This document shows positions 15,507 through 23,433 of a stretch of DNA of 31,619 bases, one piece after another. Every line of letters begins with the position of its first letter. Within the stretch, counting starts at the first letter, position 1. The stretch is from DATLYH01 sp035575035. Lineage in GTDB: Bacteria; Planctomycetota; Planctomycetia; Gemmatales; Gemmataceae. The notes under the pieces are model-generated. The model saw only the letters and a list, made by a program, of their open reading frames with translations. It ran no database searches and was not told where the DNA came from. The DNA is taken from positions 1 to 31,619 of the forward strand of contig DATLYH010000192.1 in the NCBI GenBank assembly GCA_035575035.1. Reading direction: 5' to 3'. The translations under genes were made by a program, and so were the position numbers.

Positions 15507-16178
15507 ATGCGCTACCTGGAGGAATGCGGAGACTTTCTCCGCGAGTGTCGGCGGCATTTCCGAAGTACCGGGGCCATCCTGCCCAGCAGTCGGTTCCTGG
15601 CCCGGGCGCTGGTTTCCGAGCTGCGCAAGCCGCGCGGCCCAGCTTGCATCCTCGAGGTTGGCCCCGGCACCGGCTCGGTCACCAAAGAGATCCTCCGGCA
15701 GCTCCAGCCCGAGGATCATCTTGACGCCGTCGAGATCAATGGCTATTTCCTCTCCCGACTGCGGCAGCGCTTCGAGGAGGAGCCCCTCTTTGTGCGGCAC
15801 CGTGACCAGGTCCGCCTGATCCACGGGGCGGTGGAAGAACTGCCCGGCGAGGCGATCTACGATTTCATCGTCTCCGGGCTGCCGTTCAACAACTTTCCCG
15901 CGGAGCAGGTGCGGCAGATCTTTCGCGTCTATAGCCGACTGCTCCGGCCGGGCGGCATCCTGACCTACTACGAATACGTGTTCATCCGCCAGCTAAAGAC
16001 GCCCTTCGCGAACCGCCGCGAGCGCCGCCGGCTGTACCGCGTCGGCCGGGTCGTGAACGCCTACATCCGCAACTTCCAGGTCCGGCGGGAGCGCATTTTC
16101 ATCAATGTGCCGCCGGCTACGGTCCGCCACCTCTGCCTCAAGCCGAGCACCGCGCCTGGGCCGACCCGTTGCCCGTGA
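15507..16178 (+). CDS. SAM-dependent methyltransferase, PmtA-like
   Basis: ATG 15507 with GAGG eight bases upstream gives 223 residues; the longer open frame from 15408 has no conserved content. The protein has a class I methyltransferase core: motif I ILEVGPGTGSVTKEIL (about 48-63), an acidic DAVEINGYFL, then DFIVSGLPFNNFP and LLRPGGILTYYEY. The SGLP-x-x-NFP phrase resembles bacterial phosphatidylethanolamine N-methyltransferases and rRNA-dimethylase relatives, so lipid head-group methylation is the favoured guess. The C-terminus is basic (RRERRRLYRVGR), compatible with membrane or nucleic-acid contact. It is 34 bases upstream of a secreted protein gene. Confidence 0.8.
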   Translation: MRYLEECGDFLRECRRHFRSTGAILPSSRFLARALVSELRKPRGPACILEVGPGTGSVTKEILRQLQPEDHLDAVEINGYFLSRLRQRFEEEPLFVRHRDQVRLIHGAVEELPGEAIYDFIVSGLPFNNFPAEQVRQIFRVYSRLLRPGGILTYYEYVFIRQLKTPFANRRERRRLYRVGRVVNAYIRNFQVRRERIFINVPPATVRHLCLKPSTAPGPTRCP

Positions 16179-16211
16179 TACGCCCATCCGCCACAACGAA
16201 GGGAGTCGCTC

Positions 16212-16871
16212 ATGTCCTTGCGCTTCTGGTCCGCCGGCGTGGGCCTGTTGGCCCTGCTGACGGCCCCGCTCTCGTCCTCGGCTCAGCCGGGGACAAACCC
16301 AGATGGCAGCGCCCCCCGCGCGGAAGTGCCGATAGACTGCCCGCTCTTCAACGTCGTGAGGTGCCGCGGCCGGCGCGAGCTGACCGATGGCCTGCTCCTT
16401 GGCATTCACCCGGCGACTGTCTTGCTGCACACCCGGCTCGTCATCGAGTTCGACGGCGCCAGTCCCCTACCGGTGCTGGCGATCGGCGAGCAGCACCTTC
16501 CTGCCGGCGCCCTGGTCTGCCAGGCCGTGAAGGCCGCGGGCGCCGGTGGTTTCCTCCTCCTGCTACGGGCGTGCTGGGGCATCCCCGCCGGCGCTCGTCC
16601 TGAGGGGGCGGTGGAACGATGCCCGCCGACGGCGCCGCGCCTGGGCGGCCCGATCATTCCCTTTTACGAGCGGCTGCCGGTTGTCCCGGTGGAGGTTGAA
16701 GAGCTCCCGGTCGCGCCGGTAGAGATCGACTGGGTTCCGGTGATCCCGGTGGAGCCGGCCCTGGCCCCGTTCCTGCGGCCCCAGATTGAGGTGCACCACG
16801 TCCCCGACAACGGCTCGGCGCCGATGCATGCCGGGCGGGTGGGTCTTCCCCAAGATGCCTTGGGAAAGTAG
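16212..16871 (+). CDS. Secreted hypothetical protein with a ten-residue Pro/Val repeat
   Basis: I do not recognise a family. The 219-residue product starts with a signal peptide (about 1-25, ending SSSAQ) after a GAAGGGAG ribosome site. The mature part has five cysteines (43, 51, 103, 121, 137) that could form disulphides. A threefold repeat with ten-residue period lies at 155-184: LPVVPVEVEE, LPVAPVEIDW, VPVIPVEPAL, giving an extended acidic Pro/Val rod. Codon use is typical of the neighbours. The last residues, after the repeat, are unstructured. The role is probably in the envelope, from the signal peptide only. Confidence 0.65.
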   Translation: MSLRFWSAGVGLLALLTAPLSSSAQPGTNPDGSAPRAEVPIDCPLFNVVRCRGRRELTDGLLLGIHPATVLLHTRLVIEFDGASPLPVLAIGEQHLPAGALVCQAVKAAGAGGFLLLLRACWGIPAGARPEGAVERCPPTAPRLGGPIIPFYERLPVVPVEVEELPVAPVEIDWVPVIPVEPALAPFLRPQIEVHHVPDNGSAPMHAGRVGLPQDALGK

Positions 16872-16898
16872 CTGGCACGCGGAGCGTGCTTGCTGCTT

Positions 16899-17162
16899 TC
16901 AGTTCACGTTGTCGGTGGTGAGCAGACTTTCGAGCACTTCTTGCAGGCTCAGGTCCTGAATGCCGGGGAACAACTCCATCTGCACCGCCAGGGCCGCCAG
17001 AATGTGTTCCTCGTCCAGCAGGCCCATGTCACGGGCCAAGTGGCCGAACTTCTTCTGCCGGTCGGTCCGTCGCGCCAGCGCTTGCATGACCCGCTCCACG
17101 TCGGCGGGACTGAGGACTTGCAGGTCAACCAGGATCTCGCCCAGCTTCTTCCGTTCGCCCAT
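16899..17162 (-). CDS. Small stand-alone MshEN / GspE N-terminal-like protein
   Basis: The 87-residue protein reads LGEILVDLQVLSPADVERVM, then KFGHLARDMGLLDEEHILAAL and FPGIQDLSL. This two-part pattern (LGE-L-x7-L-x8, repeated) is that of the N-terminal domain of type II secretion/pilus ATPases GspE, PilB and MshE, some of which bind cyclic-di-GMP. Here it is free-standing with no ATPase domain. It starts at ATG 17162 behind GAGAGG and an extended -10 promoter. The next gene upstream on this strand encodes a TPR protein. A PilZ protein, another potential c-di-GMP binder, lies at 21189. Function is inferred from fold only. Confidence 0.7.
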   Translation of the reverse strand: MGERKKLGEILVDLQVLSPADVERVMQALARRTDRQKKFGHLARDMGLLDEEHILAALAVQMELFPGIQDLSLQEVLESLLTTDNVN

Positions 17163-17217
17163 GAGTGCCTCTCGGTTCCGTCGGTGTGGCCTGCCTCCGG
17201 CGCAGGTTCCATTGGGA

Positions 17218-17226
17218 ACTATATCA
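17218..17226 (-). promoter_or_regulatory. Extended -10 promoter for the MshEN-like gene
   Basis: On the minus strand the sequence reads TGATATAGT, an extended -10 element (TG-n-TATAGT, 5 of 6). No good -35 is present. The predicted start near 17211 gives a leader of about 49 bases. Confidence 0.35.
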
Positions 17227-17314
17227 CATTCCAGCGATGCCTTCGGGGGGTCGGCGCGGAAACCCCCGGGGCCGCCGCCTGGGATGGTTCGGTCGGCGTT
17301 GGCGATGGCCGCGG

Positions 17315-18247
17315 TTAGCGCCGGAGCAGGCGGTCGCCAATGGTACGCAGCTTCTCGATGCTGGTCTGGAGGTTGCGGTGGGCGCTACGCATGTTCTGGA
17401 TGGCGCTCTCGAACTTGTGGACGCAGGCGTCTAGCTCGCCGGCCGGGCTGTCAGGGTAGAGCAGGCAGCTGGACAGCTCCTTGAGGACCGGCTCGATTTC
17501 GGTTTCCAGGATGCGGAGGAAGTGCCGGCCGTGGTTCTCGGACTCGATAGTCGCCTTGTGCAGGCTGGACAGCAATGAGCCCTGGCGGGGGTCGATGACG
17601 TGTTCGGCGTCGGCCGGGGCGGTCCGGGAACTGGGCTGCTCGGCGGGCCGCGGCTCGCCCTCAGCGAGCTGAGCTTCGGCCAGGGCTTCCTGGGCCTGCT
17701 CCAGGCCGGCAGCTGCCTTGTCCCAGGTCGGCCGGAGTTGCAGCGCCACCTTGTAGTGGGCAGCGGCCTGGGCGTATTCCCGGCGCTCCATGTGGAGGTT
17801 GGCCAGGTTGAAGTGGGCATCAGCCATGCGCGGATTAACGCGCAGACATTCCTGGTAGGCCTGCATGGCCAGGTTGGCCTGCCCCTTGCGGCGGTAGACC
17901 AGGCCAAGGTTGTAATAGCCCTCGGCCCGCTGCGGATCGAGCTGGATGCCGCGCCGCAGGACGGCAATGGCATCGTCGAGCTGGCCGAGGAGGTTATAGA
18001 CAGCACCGAGGTTGACGTAGGCGCCGGCCCGCAGCGGATCCAGACGGGTAACCTCCTTGAAGTGATAGGCGGCGCTGGGCAGATCGTTCATCTGGAAGCA
18101 GACGGTGGCCAGGCCGTAATGAATGTCGGGCGAATCGGGCTTGAGGTTCAGGGCATGAAGGTAAAGCTGCCGGGACTTCTCCCAGTTGCCCCGCTCCATC
18201 GCCTCGCGCGCTTGCTGGAAGAGGTGCTCGACGGTTTCCGCTGCCAT
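17315..18247 (-). CDS. Tetratricopeptide-repeat protein
   Basis: The 310-residue protein begins directly with TPRs: about five consecutive 34-residue units between residues 5 and 175, with the usual W/L-G-Y-A-F-A-P spacing (for example AEGYYNLGLVYRRKGQANLA and ADAHFNLANLHMERREYAQA). A Pro/Ala-rich linker (about 195-215) leads to a helical C-terminal region (about 225-310) likely to form a coiled coil. There is no signal peptide, so it is a cytoplasmic scaffold; the partner is unknown. ATG 18247 is preceded by a strong promoter at 18323-18352 and lies downstream of ftsH on the same strand. Confidence 0.88.
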   Translation of the reverse strand: MAAETVEHLFQQAREAMERGNWEKSRQLYLHALNLKPDSPDIHYGLATVCFQMNDLPSAAYHFKEVTRLDPLRAGAYVNLGAVYNLLGQLDDAIAVLRRGIQLDPQRAEGYYNLGLVYRRKGQANLAMQAYQECLRVNPRMADAHFNLANLHMERREYAQAAAHYKVALQLRPTWDKAAAGLEQAQEALAEAQLAEGEPRPAEQPSSRTAPADAEHVIDPRQGSLLSSLHKATIESENHGRHFLRILETEIEPVLKELSSCLLYPDSPAGELDACVHKFESAIQNMRSAHRNLQTSIEKLRTIGDRLLRR

Positions 18248-18322
18248 GGACGGGCCCCCAACTCGTAGACACGAAGGAGGGGAGCAGATCGCGTCCTACC
18301 CCTCTACTCCACCCACTGAACG

Positions 18323-18352
18323 ATTATATCGGCCTGCCGGTTGCCGGCTCAA
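18323..18352 (-). promoter_or_regulatory. Promoter for the TPR gene
   Basis: A perfect TATAAT on the minus strand (18323-18328) is preceded, 18 bases away, by TTGAGC (18347-18352). The predicted start near 18316 gives a leader of about 69 bases to ATG 18247. Confidence 0.55.
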
Positions 18353-18419
18353 CGGGAGAATCGGCCCGGTCCTACGAGTCCGACCGGCGATCGAACTCCA
18401 ACTCCCTTTACCGGCTTGG

Positions 18420-18438
18420 AAAAAAGGCCGGCGCGCCG
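18420..18438 (-). terminator. Possible weak terminator after ftsH
   Basis: Directly after the ftsH stop the minus strand reads CGGCGCGCCG (18429-18438) and then, two bases later, GGCC and a run of six T (18420-18425). The stem is short, so termination efficiency would be low unless helped by other pairing. Confidence 0.3.
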
Positions 18439-18439
18439 C

Positions 18440-20431
18440 TTATTCCTTTTTCTCGCCGACCAGTTCCTTGTCGGCATGGCCGTCCACGGTGGGCTGCGGC
18501 GGGCCGCCGTCGCGGAGGATTTCGTCGATCTCCTCGCGGAGCAGTTCCTCCCGTTGCAGTAGGGCCTCGACCAGGCGGTCGAGTTTGTCGCGATGGGCTT
18601 GCAACAGCTGGTAGGCCCGCTCGTCGGCCTCGCGGAGCAGCCGTTGCACCTCCTCGTCGATGATCTGGGCCGTCCCCTCGCTGAAGTCGCGCGGCTCCTG
18701 AATCTCCTTGCCCAGGAAGACGTGCTCCTCGCCGATGCGGAACGACATGGGCCCGAGCCGCTCGCTCATGCCCCAGTGGGTGACCATGTAGCGGGCCAGG
18801 CGGGTCGCCTGCTTCAGGTCGTCCTCCTGGCCAGAGTAGGCCTGGCCGTAAACCAGGCGGTCGGCGGCGCGGCCCCCCATGCGGGTTGCCAGCCAGGCCT
18901 TCCAGTAATCCAGGCCGTGGTGGTAGCGGTCCTCATCGGGCGGGTTAAAAGTGACGCCAAGGCCCCGGCCGCGCGGGATGATCGACACCTTTTGCGGCGG
19001 GTCCATCTCGGGGAGCAGCCAGCTGACCAGCGCGTGGCCGGCCTCGTGATAGGCGGTGCGCCGCTTGCTCTCTGGCGTCATCACTTCCTCGCGCTTCGGC
19101 CCCATCAGAACGCGGTCGGCCGCCCGGGAGAAGTCGCTGCGGTCGATCTTGGCCTTCCCTTCGCGCGTGGCCAGCAGCGCCGCCTCGTTGGCCAGGTTGC
19201 GCAGGTCGGCCCCGGTCATGCCGATCATGCTGCGGGCGATATGCTCCAGGTTAACGTCGTCAGCTAGCGGCTTGTTACGTGTGTGGACCTTGAGGATCTC
19301 CAGCCGCCCCTGCCAGGTCGGCCGGTCGATGGTGATGTGCCGGTCGAAGCGGCCGGGGCGGAGCAGCGCCGAGTCGAGCACGTCCGGCCGGTTAGTGGCG
19401 GCCATGACGATGACCGACTCATTCGGCTGGAAGCCGTCCATCTCGCTGAGGATCTGGTTAAGGGTTTGCTCGCGTTCGTCGGAGCCGCCGCCGACACCGG
19501 CGCCGCGCATCCGGCCGACGGCATCAATCTCGTCGATGAACAGGATACACGGGGCGTTTTCCTTGGCGGTCTTGAAGAGGTCGCGCACCCGGCTGGCGCC
19601 GACACCGACGAACATTTGGATGAATTCCGAGCCGCTGATACTGAAGAACGGCACTCCCGCCTCGCCGGCGACGGCTCGCGCCAGCAGGGTCTTGCCGGTG
19701 CCGGGCGGGCCGACCAGCAGCACTCCCTTGGGCACCTGGGCGCCGAGACGCTGGAACTTCTCGGGGTTCTTCAGGAACTCGACGATCTCTTGCAGCTCCC
19801 CCTTGGCGCTCTGCATGTCGGCGACGTCGTTGAAGGTGACGCGCATCTTGGTGCGGTCATAACGGCGGGCCGGGCTTTTGATGTAGTTGCTCAAGAAGCC
19901 GCCGCCCAGCGGGTCGCGGAAGCGCGGCAGCAGGAAGAAGAACAGACCCAAAAGCAGCACGGTCGGCAGCAGCCAGATCAGTAGCGGCCCGACCCAGCCG
20001 AAGTGCTCCTCCTCGCGGATGATCTTCAGCGGGGCAGGGTTGTCGATCAGTTTCTTCGGGTCGTTGGGATCGGGGATCTTGGCGGCGGCGCGGGCGCGGA
20101 GTTGCTCCATCAGCTTGGGGTCCTCGACCGGCGGCCGGAGCGTCATGAATTTCTTGCTGCCACCCAGCTTCCGCTGCAAGTCGGGCGGCAGCTTTTCGGG
20201 GTCCCGGATCTCGCCGACGATCCGCTCGGCGCCGACGAAGACGACCTTGCTGAGATTATCGCTCTCGACGAGCTTGAGGAACTCGCTGTATTCGATGCCG
20301 TTGTTGCCCAGCGCGGTGAGCAAGAACATGCCGACGAGCATACCCAGGATCACCAGCCAGATCCAGCCCCCCGGCATCACGGGACCGGGGCGACGGCGTT
20401 GCTTGTTGGAAGATGACGACTGTGGAGGCAT
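18440..20431 (-). CDS. ftsH: ATP-dependent zinc metalloprotease FtsH
   Basis: Start ATG 20431 has GAGGA six bases upstream and gives 663 residues; the open frame to 20812 is not conserved. The membrane-bound AAA protease degrades misassembled membrane proteins and regulators. Two transmembrane helices (about 22-41 and 148-168) flank a periplasmic segment. AAA module: Walker A GPPGTGKT (241-248), Walker B CILFIDEID (295-303), second region of homology ending in LLRPGRFDR (357-365). Protease: HEAGH at 462-466 and a third zinc ligand aspartate near 537-538 in YSGQEDDLK. The N-terminus has a Ser/Lys/Arg-rich cytoplasmic tail, and the periplasmic part is longer than in E. coli. Planctomycetes carry several FtsH paralogues; which one this is cannot be told. 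Confidence 0.95.
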   Translation of the reverse strand: MPPQSSSSNKQRRRPGPVMPGGWIWLVILGMLVGMFLLTALGNNGIEYSEFLKLVESDNLSKVVFVGAERIVGEIRDPEKLPPDLQRKLGGSKKFMTLRPPVEDPKLMEQLRARAAAKIPDPNDPKKLIDNPAPLKIIREEEHFGWVGPLLIWLLPTVLLLGLFFFLLPRFRDPLGGGFLSNYIKSPARRYDRTKMRVTFNDVADMQSAKGELQEIVEFLKNPEKFQRLGAQVPKGVLLVGPPGTGKTLLARAVAGEAGVPFFSISGSEFIQMFVGVGASRVRDLFKTAKENAPCILFIDEIDAVGRMRGAGVGGGSDEREQTLNQILSEMDGFQPNESVIVMAATNRPDVLDSALLRPGRFDRHITIDRPTWQGRLEILKVHTRNKPLADDVNLEHIARSMIGMTGADLRNLANEAALLATREGKAKIDRSDFSRAADRVLMGPKREEVMTPESKRRTAYHEAGHALVSWLLPEMDPPQKVSIIPRGRGLGVTFNPPDEDRYHHGLDYWKAWLATRMGGRAADRLVYGQAYSGQEDDLKQATRLARYMVTHWGMSERLGPMSFRIGEEHVFLGKEIQEPRDFSEGTAQIIDEEVQRLLREADERAYQLLQAHRDKLDRLVEALLQREELLREEIDEILRDGGPPQPTVDGHADKELVGEKKE

Positions 20432-20497
20432 GAGGGTCCTCGGGTCAACCGCCTGGGCTCCACCCCGCGGGGGGCGCTGGCCGCAGAGCGATACTTT

Positions 20498-20526
20498 AAC
20501 ATAGCAAAAGCCGCCAACCCTGACTA
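20498..20526 (-). promoter_or_regulatory. Promoter for ftsH
   Basis: On the minus strand TAGTCA (20521-20526) and TATGTT (20498-20503) are 17 bases apart, and the -10 box carries an upstream TG (TGCTATGTT). The predicted leader is about 60 bases. Confidence 0.4.
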
Positions 20527-20744
20527 TGCCACCGAAGCGGAGCGCACTCTCGCCGGGGTTACCGCAGGCTCGCCCGGCGCCTGGAGGCATGGCTCGGGCC
20601 CTTCCGGTGAGGGACCGGTCGGGACGACAGAGACAAGGGTCCGGGCGCCTAACCCCAGCCGGGCCAACGAGCGCCCGGCAGACGGCAGCCGTACTGATTC
20701 TGGCCCGTTCAGGCGAGCAACGCGCCCCTCCCACCCGGCTGGAC

Positions 20745-21042
20745 GGCCGGTTTTGGCTCCTGGTCGGGGCGATACCGCTGGCCGACCTGGTGTTGCAGGA
20801 AGCCCTCACCATCGTGGTGAAGAAGCCCGGCCTGCGGCGCGGGCTTGCCCTGTATGCCTCGGATCAGGTCGCCTCGCCGATGACCCGGTGCTGGTGCCGA
20901 CAGCCAATTTGCTCGCCTGCCTCGGCCGTGGGATCGGGGGCGGGCGTGGACTGGCCGGGCCGAAGAGGTCGTGGCCTACCTGAAGGCGAAGTTGGTAGAA
21001 CATCTGGAGGCAAAGGGGACAGTTTCTCTGCCGGAGCGCTGA
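20745..21042 (+). pseudogene. Possible frameshifted gene remnant
   Basis: Gene-like peptide stretches with normal GC-rich third positions succeed each other in three frames: WLLVGAIPLADLVLQEAL and KKPGLRRGLALYASDQ (frame 3, about 20757-20865), then LADDPVLVPTANLLACLGRGI (frame 2, about 20873-20940), then EEVVAYLKAKLVEHLEAKG ending at a TGA at 21040-21042 (frame 1). Both switches run in the same direction, as expected from two single-base deletions. The family is not recognised. Chance open reading in GC-rich DNA is a serious alternative, as is assembly error. Confidence 0.3.
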
Positions 21043-21123
21043 CGGGCCCTCGGGCCGGGCCTGAGAATCATGCTCCCCGGCGAAGGTTCTCCGCGGGAAA
21101 CCCCCTTGAGATGAGGGAGTCTT

Positions 21124-21150
21124 TTGACAAGGCCCGGAGGTTGTTCTAAG
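21124..21150 (+). promoter_or_regulatory. Candidate promoter for the PilZ gene
   Basis: A perfect TTGACA (21124-21129) is followed by TCTAAG (21145-21150) after 15 bases, or by TAAGGT after 17. The -10 is poor in either reading, so the -35 match is the main support. Confidence 0.35.
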
Positions 21151-21188
21151 GTTTGGCAGTGATCCCCGACCTTAAGCTCTGAATCGTC

Positions 21189-21548
21189 ATGCCTGATTCC
21201 ACCATCCCGTTAAGCCACTTGAAGAAGTCCCTCGTCACCGAGGAGCGCCGGGCCCGGGTGCGCTACCCGGTTGACCTGGACACTTCTTTCCGTTCTCTGG
21301 GGCAGAGCAAGGACGAGGGTTCGATGGCGCGGGTCTGGGACATTTCCACCCTCGGCATCAGCCTTCTGCTCGACCGCCGGATCGAGCCGGGCACCACATT
21401 GGTCGTCGAGCTGACCAAGCGGCCGGCGATCTCGCGCGTGCTGCTGTCGCGGGTCAAGCACGCCACCGAGCACCAGAACGGCAGCTGGGTGATCGGCTGC
21501 GAGTTCATCGGGGCCCTCACCGACAGCGAGCTTCAAGCCTTGCTTTAA
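21189..21548 (+). CDS. PilZ domain protein
   Basis: The 119-residue protein has the two PilZ motifs that bind cyclic-di-GMP: an R-x3-R pair at R21-R25 within RRARVRYPV, and D51-x-S53-x2-G56 in DISTLGIS. The rest is the short beta barrel (LVVELTKR, SWVIGCEFIG). It is a single-domain receptor or adaptor without an output domain. The ATG has no strong ribosome site. It is followed 201 bases later by the sigma factor gene on the same strand, with no terminator seen between. Which process it controls is unknown; the stand-alone MshEN-like protein at 16899 may belong to the same signalling network. Confidence 0.85.
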   Translation: MPDSTIPLSHLKKSLVTEERRARVRYPVDLDTSFRSLGQSKDEGSMARVWDISTLGISLLLDRRIEPGTTLVVELTKRPAISRVLLSRVKHATEHQNGSWVIGCEFIGALTDSELQALL

Positions 21549-21749
21549 TTCACCGTTTCTGCCGGACTCTACCGATCCAACCGCGCCTTGGAAAGCCGTC
21601 CCACGTCTGCGGCCGAAGCGGTCAGCCGTGCCGCGGAAGGTCCGGATCGACTTCCCTTGGTGTTCCTAATGTGAAAAAATGGGACGCGCCGTGCCTCCTG
21701 GTCACAGTAATTAAGAGGAGAACCGCCTTTTCCAGGGAGAGCCAGCCTC

Positions 21750-23429
21750 ATGGCCACCGGACAGTTGGACGGCGTCATCCGCCACCTGCGGCGAATGGCG
21801 CGGGCGCGGGACCTCGGCCACATGACCGACGGCCAGCTCCTGGAGTGCTTTGTCGCTCGCCGGGAGGAGGCCGCCTTCGAGGCCCTGGTGCGTCGCTTCG
21901 GGCCGATGGTCCTGGGCGTCTGTCAGCGCGTTCTGCGCGACCGACACGACGCCGAGGATGCCTTCCAGGCCACCTTTCTGGTCCTGCTGCGCAAGGCCGG
22001 CTCCATTACCCGGCCGGAGTTGGTCGGCAACTGGCTCTATGGTGTCGCCTACTACACGGCGCAGAACGCCCGGGCCGCCCGAGCCCGGCGCCGCGCCGCC
22101 GAGAAGCAGGTGCGGGAAATGAACGCGCCGCCGACTACGGTCAAGGAAGTCTGGGACGATTTGCAGCCGCTGCTTGACGAGGAGCTGAGCCGGCTGCCGG
22201 AGAAGTACCGGGCCCCGCTGGTCCTGTGCGAGCTAAACGGCAAATCGCGGAAGGAGGCGGCCCGGCAACTCCGCTGCCCCGAGGGAACGCTGTCAAGCCG
22301 GTTGGCCCGGGCCCGCCAGCTGCTGCGCCGGCGGCTGGCCCGGCGCGGCCTGACGCTGTCCACCGCCGCCCTGGTAGGGGCGCTCTCTCCGGGCACGGCG
22401 TCGGCATCGGTGCCGGCGCCACTGATGACCAACACGGTCAAGGCCGCGATGCGGATCGCGGCGGGGCAAGCGACGGCCGTTTCCGCCTCGGTCGCCGCCC
22501 TGACGGAAGGAGTTCTCAAAACCATGTTCCTGATCCGACTCAAGATTGTAACGGCTATTTGTCTGACGGCCGGCCTGCTCGTCGGCGGCGTCGGCGTGCT
22601 CACCCATCGGGCCCTGGCCGACAAGTCGGCACCCGCCAAGAAAGAGGCCGCGGCCCCCGGCCAGAAAGAGGGGAAGAAAGAGCGCGGCCCCAGTATCCAC
22701 GGCATGGTACAAGCGGTGGACCTCGGCAAGCACACCCTCACCGTCACCGTGCGGGTCGAGGGGACCAAGCAGACGGAGAACAAGACCTTTGCCCTGGCGC
22801 CGGCCGTCAAGGTGCTCCTCGATAACGGTTTGGGCAAGAAGCAGCCGCTGGAGGAAGGCAAACTGACCGACCTGGCGGAAGGCACCAGCGTTGCCCTGGA
22901 GCTGGCGGCGGACCAGAAAGTGGTGGGCATCGTCGCCCGAGGGCCGGCCATCAGGGGGAGCTTGCAGGCGGTGGACCCCGGCCAGAACACCATCACCCTC
23001 ACCGCGAAGGAGGGCAAGGGGGGCGTGTCGGAGCTGACGGTGGCACTTGCCAAGGGAGCGAAGGTCCTGCTCAACGAGGGTCTGAAGAAGGGCGACCCCG
23101 ATAAGGAAGGCAAGCTGTCCGACCTGACCCCGGGTACTCCGGTCATCGTGCAGCTGTCGGTGGACCGGAAGACTGCCCTGAACATCCGCGTCCTGGGGGC
23201 CAGTATCCAGGGTCGCGTGAAGGGGGTGGACGCCGGTAGCAACACCATCACCGTCACGCTGAAGGAGGACGCCCAGATCGTGGACAAGACGTTCAACCTG
23301 TCCAAGGACGTCCAGGTCGATGGCAACCTGGCCGACCTGACGCCCGGCACTCCGGTCATCCTGCAACTGTCAGTCTTTGACAAGAACAAGATCGTCGGCA
23401 TCCGCACGAAGAAGGGCGCCGAGGAGTGA
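21750..23429 (+). CDS. ECF sigma factor fused to a membrane segment and three-repeat C-terminal region
   Basis: The 559-residue product starts at ATG 21750 behind GGGAGAG. Residues ~42-110 are sigma-2 (AFEALVRRFGPMVLGVCQR, DAEDAFQATFLVLL, NWLYGVAYY) and ~135-195 sigma-4 with the helix-turn-helix SRKEAARQLRCPEGTLSSRL. A long linker (200-262) leads to one transmembrane helix (about 265-285), then a Lys/Ala-rich stretch, then three tandem repeats at about 316-399, 401-484 and 486-552, each beginning I-x-G-x-(V/L)-(Q/K)-x-VD and ending L-T-P/E-G-T-x-V-x-(L/V)-x-L. No separate anti-sigma gene is adjacent. Planctomycetes are known for sigma factors with such extensions, thought to sense signals across the membrane directly; the ligand is unknown. 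Confidence 0.9.
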   Translation: MATGQLDGVIRHLRRMARARDLGHMTDGQLLECFVARREEAAFEALVRRFGPMVLGVCQRVLRDRHDAEDAFQATFLVLLRKAGSITRPELVGNWLYGVAYYTAQNARAARARRRAAEKQVREMNAPPTTVKEVWDDLQPLLDEELSRLPEKYRAPLVLCELNGKSRKEAARQLRCPEGTLSSRLARARQLLRRRLARRGLTLSTAALVGALSPGTASASVPAPLMTNTVKAAMRIAAGQATAVSASVAALTEGVLKTMFLIRLKIVTAICLTAGLLVGGVGVLTHRALADKSAPAKKEAAAPGQKEGKKERGPSIHGMVQAVDLGKHTLTVTVRVEGTKQTENKTFALAPAVKVLLDNGLGKKQPLEEGKLTDLAEGTSVALELAADQKVVGIVARGPAIRGSLQAVDPGQNTITLTAKEGKGGVSELTVALAKGAKVLLNEGLKKGDPDKEGKLSDLTPGTPVIVQLSVDRKTALNIRVLGASIQGRVKGVDAGSNTITVTLKEDAQIVDKTFNLSKDVQVDGNLADLTPGTPVILQLSVFDKNKIVGIRTKKGAEE

Positions 23430-23433
23430 GGAG

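Larger units (their letters stand above)
20432..21188. other. 757-base intergenic region between ftsH and the PilZ gene
   Basis: It holds the ftsH promoter (20498-20526), a likely decayed gene remnant (about 20745-21042) and a TTGACA-containing promoter candidate for the PilZ gene (21124-21150). The stretch 20540-20740 shows nothing convincing. The long open frame over the region changes character and is not a credible gene in one frame. Confidence 0.5.

Noticed and set aside
20432..20812. Extension of the ftsH frame upstream of ATG 20431
   Set aside because: The residues are Arg/Pro/Gly-rich without family similarity, the ftsH promoter lies inside, and ATG 20431 has a proper ribosome site.
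20526..21149. A 207-residue plus-strand open frame as one intact gene
   Set aside because: Its two ends are low-complexity and Arg/Gly/Pro-rich; only the middle looks coding and the likely continuation is in other frames.
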